NCBI GenBank assembly: GCA_050012675.1
Contig: JBEKGS010000004.1
Location: 1-64,000, forward strand
DNA from: Fen-455 sp050012675
Lineage (GTDB): Bacteria > Actinomycetota > Acidimicrobiia > Acidimicrobiales > Bog-793
Reading direction: 5' to 3'
DNA length: 64,000 nucleotides
Positions 8,847 to 16,524 of this stretch are shown here, piece after piece (within the stretch, counting starts at the first letter, position 1; every line of letters begins with the position of its first letter). The translations under genes and the position numbers were made by a program. Under the pieces are notes generated by a model that worked only from the letters and a program-made list of their open reading frames with translations, did no database searches and had not been told where the DNA came from.

Positions 8847-9611
8847 ATGAGCATTGGCGATGCCATCCACTTGCTCCTGCCTCTCTCTGGTGCCGTGGTC
8901 TCGATCGTGGGAGCGGGCGGCAAGACGACGGTCTTGTTCGAGTTGGGCGAGAGCCTTGCCAATCGCGGTTCGAACATACTCCTCACGACTACCACGAACA
9001 TCTTCGACCCTCGCGTGGAGCCGGATCGGCAGTTCGATCACGTGCTGTTAGAGGCCGGTCTGGCTGAACCTTTCGAAGAGCCGGGACCGTTCCAAGAGCC
9101 GGGCGTAATCCCCCCCTTCCTTGAGCACGGAACTTCTCCTGAGACACGGGGACGGCTTATCGTCCTGGGCTCTCGCGAGGTGAAAGGTGCGGACAAGCTC
9201 CAAGGGATCCATCCCAGTTGGATGGCGAGGCTGAGTCGGGATTGGGCCTACGTGCTTGTGGAAGCAGACGGCGCCAAGGGCCGGTCCATCAAAGCCCCCG
9301 GAGATCATGAACCCGTCGTGCCGCCGTCGACAGGAGCCGTGATCGGCGTTGTCGGCTTGGATTGCCTGGGGCGCCCCATGGACGGGGCTACCGTCCACCG
9401 CCCGGAGCGCTTCCAGGCGGTGACCGGCCTGGCCGCCGGACCCCTGGAGACAGATCTGACCGCTGTCTGCTCGCACGAGGGATCAAATATTCCGGGACAC
9501 GTCCTGATGCTCGCATTCGCTTCCGGCTTTGGGACAGGAGATTCGGCCGTGGGGCCAGGCATCGCCGAAGAGCCGCCCGGATCCATGCTGAGGTTCGGGG
9601 CCTGCCGATGA
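8847..9611 (+). CDS. yqeC: YqeC selenium-dependent hydroxylase accessory protein
   Basis: 254 residues. A P-loop, GAGGKTT at 22-28, follows a hydrophobic strand. TTTTNIF and VLVEADGAKGRSIKAP are hallmark segments of the YqeC family found with SelD and molybdenum hydroxylases. It probably binds a nucleotide; its biochemical role is not established. Start ATG 8847 has a GGAG six bases upstream and opens directly into the family N-terminus; longer frames add arginine-rich non-family sequence. The last 60 or so residues (after ERFQAVTGL) match the family poorly, and the usual nucleotide-binding NK.D-like ending is not evident. The stop overlaps the desulfurase start (ATGA). Confidence 0.82.
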   Translation: MSIGDAIHLLLPLSGAVVSIVGAGGKTTVLFELGESLANRGSNILLTTTTNIFDPRVEPDRQFDHVLLEAGLAEPFEEPGPFQEPGVIPPFLEHGTSPETRGRLIVLGSREVKGADKLQGIHPSWMARLSRDWAYVLVEADGAKGRSIKAPGDHEPVVPPSTGAVIGVVGLDCLGRPMDGATVHRPERFQAVTGLAAGPLETDLTAVCSHEGSNIPGHVLMLAFASGFGTGDSAVGPGIAEEPPGSMLRFGACR

Positions 9612-10741
9612 TCTACCTCGACAACGCGGCGACCAGCCATCCCAAGGCTCCGGGCGTGGCAGAGGCCATGGTGCGCTTCATGACCGACACCGGAGCGAGC
9701 CCCGGCAGGGGCACCCATCCCCAGGCCCAGGCGGCGGACCGCCTACTTTTCGCGGTGCGGGAGCGCTGCGCCGCGTTCCTGGGGGTACCCGAACCCGAAC
9801 GCCTCGTGTTCACCAAGAACGCCACGGAAGCCCTCAACCTGGTGCTCATGGGCCAGGTGCCTGCCGGAGGCTCGGTAATTCTGAGCTCGTTGGAGCACAA
9901 CGCGGTCATGCGTCCTTTGCACTACCTGGAAGCCCACCGGGGCGTGCGGCTATCTCAGATCCCTTTCGACGCCTGTGGCCGCCCGGATCCCGAGTCCCTC
10001 CGCGTGGCGACGGCACGGCCGGCGGACCTCTTCGTCTTGACTGCCGCGAGCAACGTGACCGGCTGCATCACGCCCGTCGCAGAAGTCTCACGCCTCTGTA
10101 GACGGGCTGCGATCCCTCTTTGCGTCGACGCCAGCCAGGCTGTGGGCCATGTGACGCTGCCCATGGATGGAGTCAGCTTCCTGTGCTTCTCCGGCCACAA
10201 GGGGATGCTCGGGCCCGTTGGCACCGGAGGGCTGTACCTCGCGCCCGGATTTCATCCTGAGCCTCTCCTGCGCGGAGGGACGGGGAGCCAATCCGAAAGC
10301 GAAGAGCAGCCCGACTTCCTGCCCGATCGTTACGAGGCTGGAACTCTCAACCTCGTAGGACTGGCGGGTCTGCTTGCGGCCCTGGACTTCCTCGAGGCCC
10401 GAGGTCCCGCCAGTATCCGCGAGCGGGAGGCGTCTTTGTGCAAGCGACTGCTCGGCGGCATGCTGGATCTTCCCGGCGTCTCTTCGCCAGGGCCCGAGCC
10501 CGGCGCAGCTCGCGTGCCCGTCGTTTCACTGTCGGTTGATGGCCAAGATTTGGGGGAGATTGGCCTTGAATTCAACCGGCGGGACATAGCAGTGCGCGTG
10601 GGTCTGCATTGTGCGGCCGCCGCCCATCGCAGCATCGGCACCTTCGGGGCGGGCGGAACCCTGCGGTTCTCACCGGGCTTCGCTACCAGTGAGGAAGAGA
10701 TCGACGCGGCCATCGAGACCTTGGAGGCGATCCTTAGATGA
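9608..10741 (+). CDS. Class V aminotransferase-fold cysteine desulfurase/selenocysteine lyase
   Basis: 377 residues, a PLP enzyme of the NifS/SufS/CsdB fold. The N-terminus IYLDNAATSHPKAPG is typical; the PLP lysine is K198 in FSGHKG, and the persulfide/selenide cysteine is C335 in GLHCAAAAH. Its place between yqeC and selD suggests it frees sulfur or selenium from cysteine/selenocysteine to feed SelD or cofactor maturation. Members of this group occur regularly in orphan-SelD loci. It overlaps both neighbours by 4 bases (ATGA on each side), so the operon is translationally coupled. Preference for Se over S cannot be read from the sequence. Confidence 0.88.
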   Translation: MIYLDNAATSHPKAPGVAEAMVRFMTDTGASPGRGTHPQAQAADRLLFAVRERCAAFLGVPEPERLVFTKNATEALNLVLMGQVPAGGSVILSSLEHNAVMRPLHYLEAHRGVRLSQIPFDACGRPDPESLRVATARPADLFVLTAASNVTGCITPVAEVSRLCRRAAIPLCVDASQAVGHVTLPMDGVSFLCFSGHKGMLGPVGTGGLYLAPGFHPEPLLRGGTGSQSESEEQPDFLPDRYEAGTLNLVGLAGLLAALDFLEARGPASIREREASLCKRLLGGMLDLPGVSSPGPEPGAARVPVVSLSVDGQDLGEIGLEFNRRDIAVRVGLHCAAAAHRSIGTFGAGGTLRFSPGFATSEEEIDAAIETLEAILR

Positions 10742-11778
10742 GCGATTCTCCGGCGTTGACGACCTACACTCGCTTCTCCGGCTGCGGCGCGAAGCTCGGC
10801 CCAGGGGTGCTCGACGAGGCGCTGTGCGGACTTGAACAGCCCGCCTACCCGCAGCTTCTGGCTGGGTTCTCCAGCTTCGAGGACGCGGGGCTTTTCCTTT
10901 TGGACGACGGTCTCGCACTGGTGCAGACCGTGGACTTCTTCCCACCCATTGTGGACGACCCGTACATGTTCGGGCGCATCGCCGCCGCCAATGCTCTCTC
11001 GGACGTGTACGCCATGGGTGCACGTCCCCTCACAGCCCTCTGCCTCGTCTGTTTTCCCCTCAAGAGTCTGGGCCTGGACAGCTTGAAAGCCATGATGGAA
11101 GGTGGCCTGGACGCTCTGACCGAGGCTGGTTGCGCCTTGCTAGGGGGGCACAGCGTCGAGGATGCGGAACCGAAACTGGGCTACGCCGTGACCGGGCTGG
11201 TCGATCCCGAAAGAGCCTGGCGCAACAACACGCTTCGACCCGGAGCTGCCTTGATCCTCACCAAGCCTCTCGGCACAGGACTCCTGAACATGGCGCTGAG
11301 AGCTGAGTGCGCGAGCGAGGAAGCTCTGAACCTCGCTCAGACGTCGATGGCCCTGCTCAACAAGCGAGCAGCGGAGATTCTGGCGGAGGGCGACGTCTGG
11401 GCATGCACAGATGTCACGGGCTTCGGCTTGGCCGGTCACGCCGCCGAGATGGTGGACGGCGCGCCTTGCGGGCTGAAGATCCGGTACGCCGATCTGCCGC
11501 TGATCCCCGGTGTGGAGGAATGGGCCGCCATGGGACTCGTCCCCGAGGGCACCTTCCGGAACAAGCAGGGCCGCATACGCTGCATCGAGAACGTCGATGC
11601 CCTCGATCCGGTCATGCTCGACATCCTCTTCGACCCCCAGACTTCCGGAGGCCTGCTGGCTGCTGTTCCCGTCGATCGGGCGACGCAGCTGCAGAAGGAC
11701 TTGAGAGCCGAGGGAGTGTCCGCAGCCCTGATCGGCGAGACTGGTGGGTTGCCGGGCACCGTGGAGATCCTCGTCTGA
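10738..11778 (+). CDS. selD: Selenide, water dikinase (selenophosphate synthase)
   Basis: 346 residues. SelD makes selenophosphate from selenide and ATP. The active-site motif SGCGAK places the catalytic cysteine at C16 and lysine at K19; this is the Cys form, with no in-frame TGA in that position. The AIRS-type core is seen in QTVDFFPPIVDDPYMFG, ALSDVYAMGA, GGHSVED and CTDVTGFGLAGH, and the C-terminus has DPQTSGGLL. No SelA, SelB or tRNA-Sec is visible in the window, while Mo-hydroxylase genes surround it, matching the orphan-SelD pattern in which selenophosphate matures a labile selenium-molybdenum cofactor. It is coupled to csd by ATGA and to the next gene by a one-base TGATG overlap. Confidence 0.95.
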   Translation: MSDSPALTTYTRFSGCGAKLGPGVLDEALCGLEQPAYPQLLAGFSSFEDAGLFLLDDGLALVQTVDFFPPIVDDPYMFGRIAAANALSDVYAMGARPLTALCLVCFPLKSLGLDSLKAMMEGGLDALTEAGCALLGGHSVEDAEPKLGYAVTGLVDPERAWRNNTLRPGAALILTKPLGTGLLNMALRAECASEEALNLAQTSMALLNKRAAEILAEGDVWACTDVTGFGLAGHAAEMVDGAPCGLKIRYADLPLIPGVEEWAAMGLVPEGTFRNKQGRIRCIENVDALDPVMLDILFDPQTSGGLLAAVPVDRATQLQKDLRAEGVSAALIGETGGLPGTVEILV

Positions 11779-12050
11779 TGATGGTTTTGGCGACTTTCCT
11801 GTCCACACACGCGGCTCTTCGAGCTGAACAGGAACTGACGGGGGAGTTATCCGTGGAGCTGATCCCCGTGCCTCGCCAAATTCGCAGCGACTGTGGATTT
11901 GGTCTCCTTGTTGGCCCGCTGGACCCTCCCGGGGCTGGCCGCGCCGCGGAGATCCTCAAGGGTAAGGGCGCCACAGGCCTCTGGCGCGTCTTCGAACTGG
12001 ATTCACCGACCTCGCGGCGCAAGGAGAAACGCTATGAGCTCATCCCGTAG
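11778..12050 (+). CDS. DUF3343 putative Se/S carrier-like protein
   Basis: 90 residues. MMVLATFLSTHAALRAEQEL and the IPVPRQIRSDCGFGL core are the DUF3343 signature; the Cys in SDCG is the likely carrier or thiol residue. Members occur beside YedF and SelD and are proposed to carry selenium or sulfur, without proof. The start is ATG 11778, overlapping the selD stop by one base; ATG 11781 is equally possible. The 3' end overlaps yedF by 17 bases. A basic tail (RRKEKR) closes the protein. Confidence 0.82.
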   Translation: MMVLATFLSTHAALRAEQELTGELSVELIPVPRQIRSDCGFGLLVGPLDPPGAGRAAEILKGKGATGLWRVFELDSPTSRRKEKRYELIP

Positions 12051-12660
12051 GGTCCTAGATGCTCGGGACCTCGCTTGCCCGCAGCCCGTGATTCTGACCC
12101 GCAAGGCCCTTGCCGAGGGCGGTTTCAGTGAGCTGGAGGTGATCGTGAACACCATCTCCGCAAGAGAGAACGTCGCTCGCTTCGCCGGCCATGCGGGCTG
12201 CACCATCGGCGGCATCGAAGAGTCCGGCGAGGAGACGCGGATCGTGATCCAGCCGGCCGCGGCCAACTGGTCCGACTCGACCTCAACGGAATCCATCACC
12301 GACGCCACGGTGCCCCTCGTGGAACCCGGCATCCAGACCGTCTTCCTCTCCAGCCGGACCATCGGGAGAGGCGATGACGAACTAGGCGCCCTGCTCATGC
12401 GGGCCTTCCTCTACACCCTTAGCGAGTCCGAAACTGTCCCTCAACGGGTGCTGCTCATGAACAGCGGAGTAACGCTGGCGGCCGAAGCCTCAGAGCATCT
12501 CGAGAACTTGCGGCGTCTTGCCGATCTTGGTGTCGAGATCTACGCCTGTGGCGCCTGTCTCGAGTTCTACAAGCTCACGGATCAGCTGGCCGTGGGCCAA
12601 GTCTCGAACATGCAGGAGATCACTGAGTTTCTGCTCCAAGGCAAAGCCCTCTGTCTGTAG
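12034..12660 (+). CDS. yedF: YedF: TusA-like plus DsrE-like selenium metabolism protein
   Basis: 208 residues in two domains. The TusA-like N-terminal domain (about 6-75) has the CPQP motif with C15. The DsrE/F-like C-terminal domain (about 100-205) has VFLSSRTIGRGDDELG, VLLMNSGV and the paired cysteines in IYACGACLEFY. YedF is a marker of SelD-containing loci, probably handling persulfide or selenopersulfide. Start ATG 12034 has AAGGAG seven bases upstream, inside the end of the DUF3343 gene. It is the last gene of the coupled yqeC-csd-selD-DUF3343-yedF operon. Confidence 0.9.
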   Translation: MSSSRRVLDARDLACPQPVILTRKALAEGGFSELEVIVNTISARENVARFAGHAGCTIGGIEESGEETRIVIQPAAANWSDSTSTESITDATVPLVEPGIQTVFLSSRTIGRGDDELGALLMRAFLYTLSESETVPQRVLLMNSGVTLAAEASEHLENLRRLADLGVEIYACGACLEFYKLTDQLAVGQVSNMQEITEFLLQGKALCL

Positions 12661-13086
12661 AGGCATAGACCTGAAGACGCGCCTCACCAATGAAGCGGCC
12701 AGGTCCCAGATCGTCTCGCGTGTCGTACGTGGGAAAGGCCCTTTCGACATGCTGCAGGTCTACGCGCCCGTAATGCCGGGAGCGCTGACTCCCAGGGGCA
12801 CGCCGACCGAGGGTCCGAGAGTATTGGTTGGCACTCAGGACGTGCTTGAGACCTGAAGACGGCGAAGCCGCCGAGCGGATCGAAACACCTACTGTGCCCG
12901 CCAACTAGCGAACTGGGATTCGACTGGGTGTCGGATGGGCGAACGCGTACTCACCGATCTCGAGGGTCGCTTGTGCGAATCCCAGGCGTAACTCAGCGCG
13001 AGAACGAAGCGTCGACTTCAACGGGGTCGGTTCCAGCCGGCGACCCGCTCGAGCCGGACCCGGTTCGACGTAGCAGACTGGAGACC
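12661..13086. other. Gene-free stretch between selenium locus and ABC/kinase module
   Basis: 426 bases. No RNA gene, strong hairpin or credible small gene was seen. The frame of the following ABC-kinase gene stays open back to a GTG at 12928, so part of this may encode an extra 53 residues of poor conservation. A promoter for the ABC/kinase module is expected here. Confidence 0.45.
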
Positions 13087-15561
13087 ATGGCTATCACCGC
13101 GGTCGACCCCTCAACTGGAGCGGGGCGCACATCTGCGGCGTCAGTTCCGGACGGTGGGGAGAGCGCCCATCTGCCTTTGCTGAAGGTGCGGGGCCTTTCC
13201 ATGGCCTACGGCGACCTCCAGGTCCTGAGCGACGTCGACTTCGAGGTGGCGACCGGCGCGCTGGTCGCGCTGGCGGGCGAGAACGGTGCCGGCAAATCGA
13301 CCCTTGTTCGTTGTATAGCCGGGGACACCATCCCCGATGCCGGGGAGGTGGCCCTAGACGGGGTGCGGGTCCGCTCCAATGCCGCGGCCGCCTCCGCCGG
13401 ACTGGCCGTGGTGTGGCAGGACGCTGCTCTGTGCGACAACCTGGACGTGGCCAGCAACCTGTTCCTGGGCCGCGAGCGGGGCCGGTGGTTCACCGCCGAC
13501 GCCAAGAACACTCTCGCCACCAAGGCCATCCTCGCTTCGTACGGGATAAAGCTGGACAGCGGCCGCCGGGTTCGCTCGCTGTCCGCCGGCCAGCGCCAGT
13601 TGGTCGCCGTGGTCCGGGCCATCCAGGCGCGACCGCGGTTGCTGGTGCTGGACGAGCCCACGGCGTCGCTCGGCGTGCAGGAGGCGCGCCAGGTCGAAGA
13701 GCTCATAATGAAATTGAACGCCGAGGGCACCACCATCCTGTTGGTGTCCCATGATGTCGACCAGGTCTTTCACCTGGCTGACCGCATCCTCGTACTCCAC
13801 GGGGGGCGCATTGTCGCGGACCTGTCCCCCTCGCAGACCCACCCCGAAGACGTCGTGGCCATCATGTCGGGTCACACCCCCGACGCCAGCGCCCGCCGCC
13901 AGTTCAACCGTCTGCAGACCCTGGTCGACCAGCTCGCCTCGGCTACGCCCAACTCGACCCTGCCGTTGGTCCTGTCGGCGCTGGCTTCGGTGCTCAGCAT
14001 CGAACAGCTCTGCCTCCACCTCTCCGAGGAACGCAGCCTGCGCCTGGTGGCCAGCGCCGGCCTGCCACCCCCGCTCGTGCGGGCCTGGGCGTCCGTGCCG
14101 ATGGGCGCAGAGGGTGGCCCGATGGGCATGGTCGCCGAGAACAAGCGGGTTGTGGTCGTGGAGGACATCGACAGGAGTGACTCCTGGGAGCGCTTCGCAG
14201 CTCTGGGGCGAGGCGCCGGCATTCGCAGCAGCTGGTCGGTGCCCCTGATTGGCGCGAGCGGACTTATCGGGGTGATAACCGGGTGCCAGCCGTTCGTGGG
14301 GCGGCCGCAGCGTGACCAGATGGACCTCGTGTCGCTGTACGCGGGCTACGCCGCCGGCGCCATCGAGCGTGACCGCCTGTTCGGCGAGGTGACGGCGCGC
14401 AACCGCGTGCTCGAGACCATCCGCGAGGTGCTAGAGACGCTGGCGGGTCCCGAACAAGTGTCCAAGGGCCTGGTCCTGGCCCTGCAATCTCTGCAGCGGG
14501 GGCTGCGCGCCACGGAGATCGAGCTGTGGTCGCGCGTTTCGGCCGGCCTTCCCCGCTGCACGGCCTGCGTCACTGCCGACAACCTGGGGTACTGGGAACC
14601 GCCGCGGCGCGACGCCGCCGACGCCATACGCGCCTTTTCCGGCCCGGCACCCGTCTACAGCCCCCGTATCCTGCGCCCCGGGGCGACGGGTCAGGTGGTG
14701 GCCACCGCCTTTGACGTCCCGGGCGGCCGGGCTGCGCTCATTGCCCGATGGGAGGCTCCATTGCCCGACGATGCCCTCGCCCTGCTGGCCGACGGCGCCC
14801 ACTCGGTGCGGTTGGCCCTGGAACGGGACGAGGCCGAACAGGCTCACCAGCAGACGGCGGCCTTGCGCCGGTCGAACCGGCTGCAGCGCGATTTCCTTTC
14901 CCGTCTGAGCCACGAGCTGCGCACGCCGCTCACGGCCATCCGCGGCTACGCCAGCACCCTGCTGGCGCCGGACGTGACCTGGGACGACGAGTCCAAGCTG
15001 CGTTTTTTGAGCCGCATCGCGAGCGAGTCGGCCCGCCTAGGCAGGCTGGTGGGCGACCTGCTCGACTTTTCGGCCATAGAGGCCGGACTGCTGCGCCTGC
15101 AGCCGGACTGGTGCGACCTCCACTTGGTGCTCGAAGCGGCCGTCTCATGCCTACCGCCCGGCCCGTCCCAAGCCGTCACCATCGAGTGCCCACCGTCGAT
15201 CGGCCCCGTCTGGGCTGACCATGACCGCCTCGAGCAGGTATTCGTAAACCTGCTGGACAATGCCGTGCGCCACAACGACAGCGACATCTGCATCAGGGTG
15301 ACGGTATCCCCGGGCGGCAATGAGACGGTGGCGGTCCGGGTGGCCGACAACGGCCGCGGCCTGCCTCCGGAGCTGCGCGCCCGCCTGTTGGACTCTCAGG
15401 GGCACGGGGCCATCAGCGACGACGGCGCCGGGCTCGGCCTGTCGATCGCCCGCGGCATCGTGCGGGCGCACGGCGGTCACCTAGGCCTGGAGAGGTCGGA
15501 ACAAGGGACATGTTTCCTCATCGTGCTCCCCGTCGAGGGCCCCGGAGGATACCTCGCATGA
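13087..15561 (+). CDS. ABC ATPase-GAF-histidine kinase fusion protein
   Basis: 824 residues from ATG 13087 (GGAG at 13080-13083); GTG 12928 would add 53. Residues about 30-265 are a complete sugar-importer-type nucleotide-binding domain: Walker A GENGAGKST at 64-72, LSAGQRQ signature, LLVLDEPTA Walker B and VSHD switch histidine. Residues about 290-435 look like a GAF domain and 440-590 a second, weaker GAF-like region. A HisKA domain has SHELRTPL with the phospho-accepting H609, then HATPase_c with N721/N725 (NLLDNA), ADNGRGL and GAGLGLSIA. There is no signal peptide or membrane helix, so sensing must be cytoplasmic or via a partner membrane protein. The response regulator starts 4 bases after the stop. 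A transporter ATPase and a sensor kinase in one chain is rare; function is inferred. Confidence 0.88.
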   Translation: MAITAVDPSTGAGRTSAASVPDGGESAHLPLLKVRGLSMAYGDLQVLSDVDFEVATGALVALAGENGAGKSTLVRCIAGDTIPDAGEVALDGVRVRSNAAAASAGLAVVWQDAALCDNLDVASNLFLGRERGRWFTADAKNTLATKAILASYGIKLDSGRRVRSLSAGQRQLVAVVRAIQARPRLLVLDEPTASLGVQEARQVEELIMKLNAEGTTILLVSHDVDQVFHLADRILVLHGGRIVADLSPSQTHPEDVVAIMSGHTPDASARRQFNRLQTLVDQLASATPNSTLPLVLSALASVLSIEQLCLHLSEERSLRLVASAGLPPPLVRAWASVPMGAEGGPMGMVAENKRVVVVEDIDRSDSWERFAALGRGAGIRSSWSVPLIGASGLIGVITGCQPFVGRPQRDQMDLVSLYAGYAAGAIERDRLFGEVTARNRVLETIREVLETLAGPEQVSKGLVLALQSLQRGLRATEIELWSRVSAGLPRCTACVTADNLGYWEPPRRDAADAIRAFSGPAPVYSPRILRPGATGQVVATAFDVPGGRAALIARWEAPLPDDALALLADGAHSVRLALERDEAEQAHQQTAALRRSNRLQRDFLSRLSHELRTPLTAIRGYASTLLAPDVTWDDESKLRFLSRIASESARLGRLVGDLLDFSAIEAGLLRLQPDWCDLHLVLEAAVSCLPPGPSQAVTIECPPSIGPVWADHDRLEQVFVNLLDNAVRHNDSDICIRVTVSPGGNETVAVRVADNGRGLPPELRARLLDSQGHGAISDDGAGLGLSIARGIVRAHGGHLGLERSEQGTCFLIVLPVEGPGGYLA

Positions 15562-15565
15562 AGCC

Positions 15566-16270
15566 ATGACTTCGACTACAAGACGCACCAAGGCTCTGCT
15601 GGTGGAGGACGACCCCAATATCGTCGATCTGATCCGTAGCAACCTCATCGTGCGTGGCTTCGACACCTGCGTCTCGCCCGATGGGTCGCGCGCCCTGCAG
15701 ATGCTCGAGACCGAGGCGCCCGACATCGTCCTGCTCGACTTGATGCTGCCCGATGCTGACGGCTTCGAGCTGTGCCGGCAGATGCGCGAGCGTTCGGGTG
15801 TGGGCATCATCGTCGTGTCCGCCCGGGGCGGCCAGCACGACAAGGTGGCCGCCTTGAACTTTGGCGCCGACGACTACTTGACCAAGCCCTTCAGTATCGA
15901 GGAGCTGCTGGCCAGAATCACCGCCACCCTGCGGCGCACCCGTCCCGCCGAGCCGGTCGATGCGTCGCCGTTGTGCATCGAGGTCGGCGACCTCGTAGTC
16001 GACTTGGAGAAGCGCCTGGTTACACGGGGTGGCGAAGTCGTGCACTTGACCCCGACCGAATTCTCCCTGCTGCGTGAGCTCGCCGTCGATCGGGGCAAGC
16101 TGCTCAGTCACGCCGAGCTCTTGCGGCGGGTCTGGGGGCCGGGCTACGCCACCGAGACGGAGTACGTGCGCGTCTATGTGCGCCGCCTGCGGGCAAAACT
16201 GGAAAAAGGTGGTGGTCCTCCGGTGATCATCACCCAGCCCCGCGCCGGGTACCGGTTCGTGCCGGGATAA
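15566..16270 (+). CDS. OmpR/PhoB-family response regulator (KdpE-like)
   Basis: 234 residues. The receiver domain (about 8-122) has the acidic pair D15/D16, phospho-acceptor D58 in DIVLLDLMLP and the lysine of DDYLTKPF. The C-terminal winged-helix domain (about 135-232) includes LTPTEFSLLRELA, VWGPGYATETEYVRVYV and PRAGYRF, close to KdpE. It lies 4 bases downstream of the ABC-kinase fusion, so that protein is its probable kinase. It likely binds DNA as a dimer on direct repeats; a candidate site starts 19 bases after its stop codon, ahead of the binding-protein gene. Confidence 0.93.
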   Translation: MTSTTRRTKALLVEDDPNIVDLIRSNLIVRGFDTCVSPDGSRALQMLETEAPDIVLLDLMLPDADGFELCRQMRERSGVGIIVVSARGGQHDKVAALNFGADDYLTKPFSIEELLARITATLRRTRPAEPVDASPLCIEVGDLVVDLEKRLVTRGGEVVHLTPTEFSLLRELAVDRGKLLSHAELLRRVWGPGYATETEYVRVYVRRLRAKLEKGGGPPVIITQPRAGYRFVPG

Positions 16271-16288
16271 CTCAGAATCGTTACGGAT

Positions 16289-16335
16289 GTTCACGGTTTA
16301 TTAATGCTCACTCCCTCACGTTCACGTTTCGTTAA
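16289..16335. promoter_or_regulatory. Tandem direct repeat, candidate response-regulator operator
   Basis: Two copies of the pattern GTTCACGnTTnnTTAA begin at 16289 and 16320, a 31-base period (about three helical turns). Between them lie partial CTCAC elements. The AT-rich repeats stand out in high-GC DNA and sit between the response regulator and the binding-protein gene. OmpR/PhoB-type regulators bind such direct repeats, so autoregulation or control of the transporter is a reasonable inference. Confidence 0.5.
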
Positions 16336-16524
16336 CAATTACCGGTCTATCTTCCCCTTGCCGGAGCGATTCGACATCACTCCGGCCAGTTCGCAGGGCG
16401 CACGCTGTCACAGACGTGCGGCGGCTCCTCTCGGTGCAAGTGTCGAGGGAACCCGACCTGGGCGGACGCGGACCAATTTGGCAACCAACTCCACAACTTC
16501 TGAAGGAAGCAAAAGGGAGAGAGC

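Noticed and set aside
8447..9067. Long overlapping frames on both strands upstream of yqeC
   Set aside because: Arginine/serine-rich, no family motifs, no ribosome binding sites; GC-rich DNA gives such frames by chance.
10738..11778. Selenocysteine codon in SelD
   Set aside because: The active-site codon at residue 16 is an ordinary Cys codon and there is no in-frame TGA before the stop.
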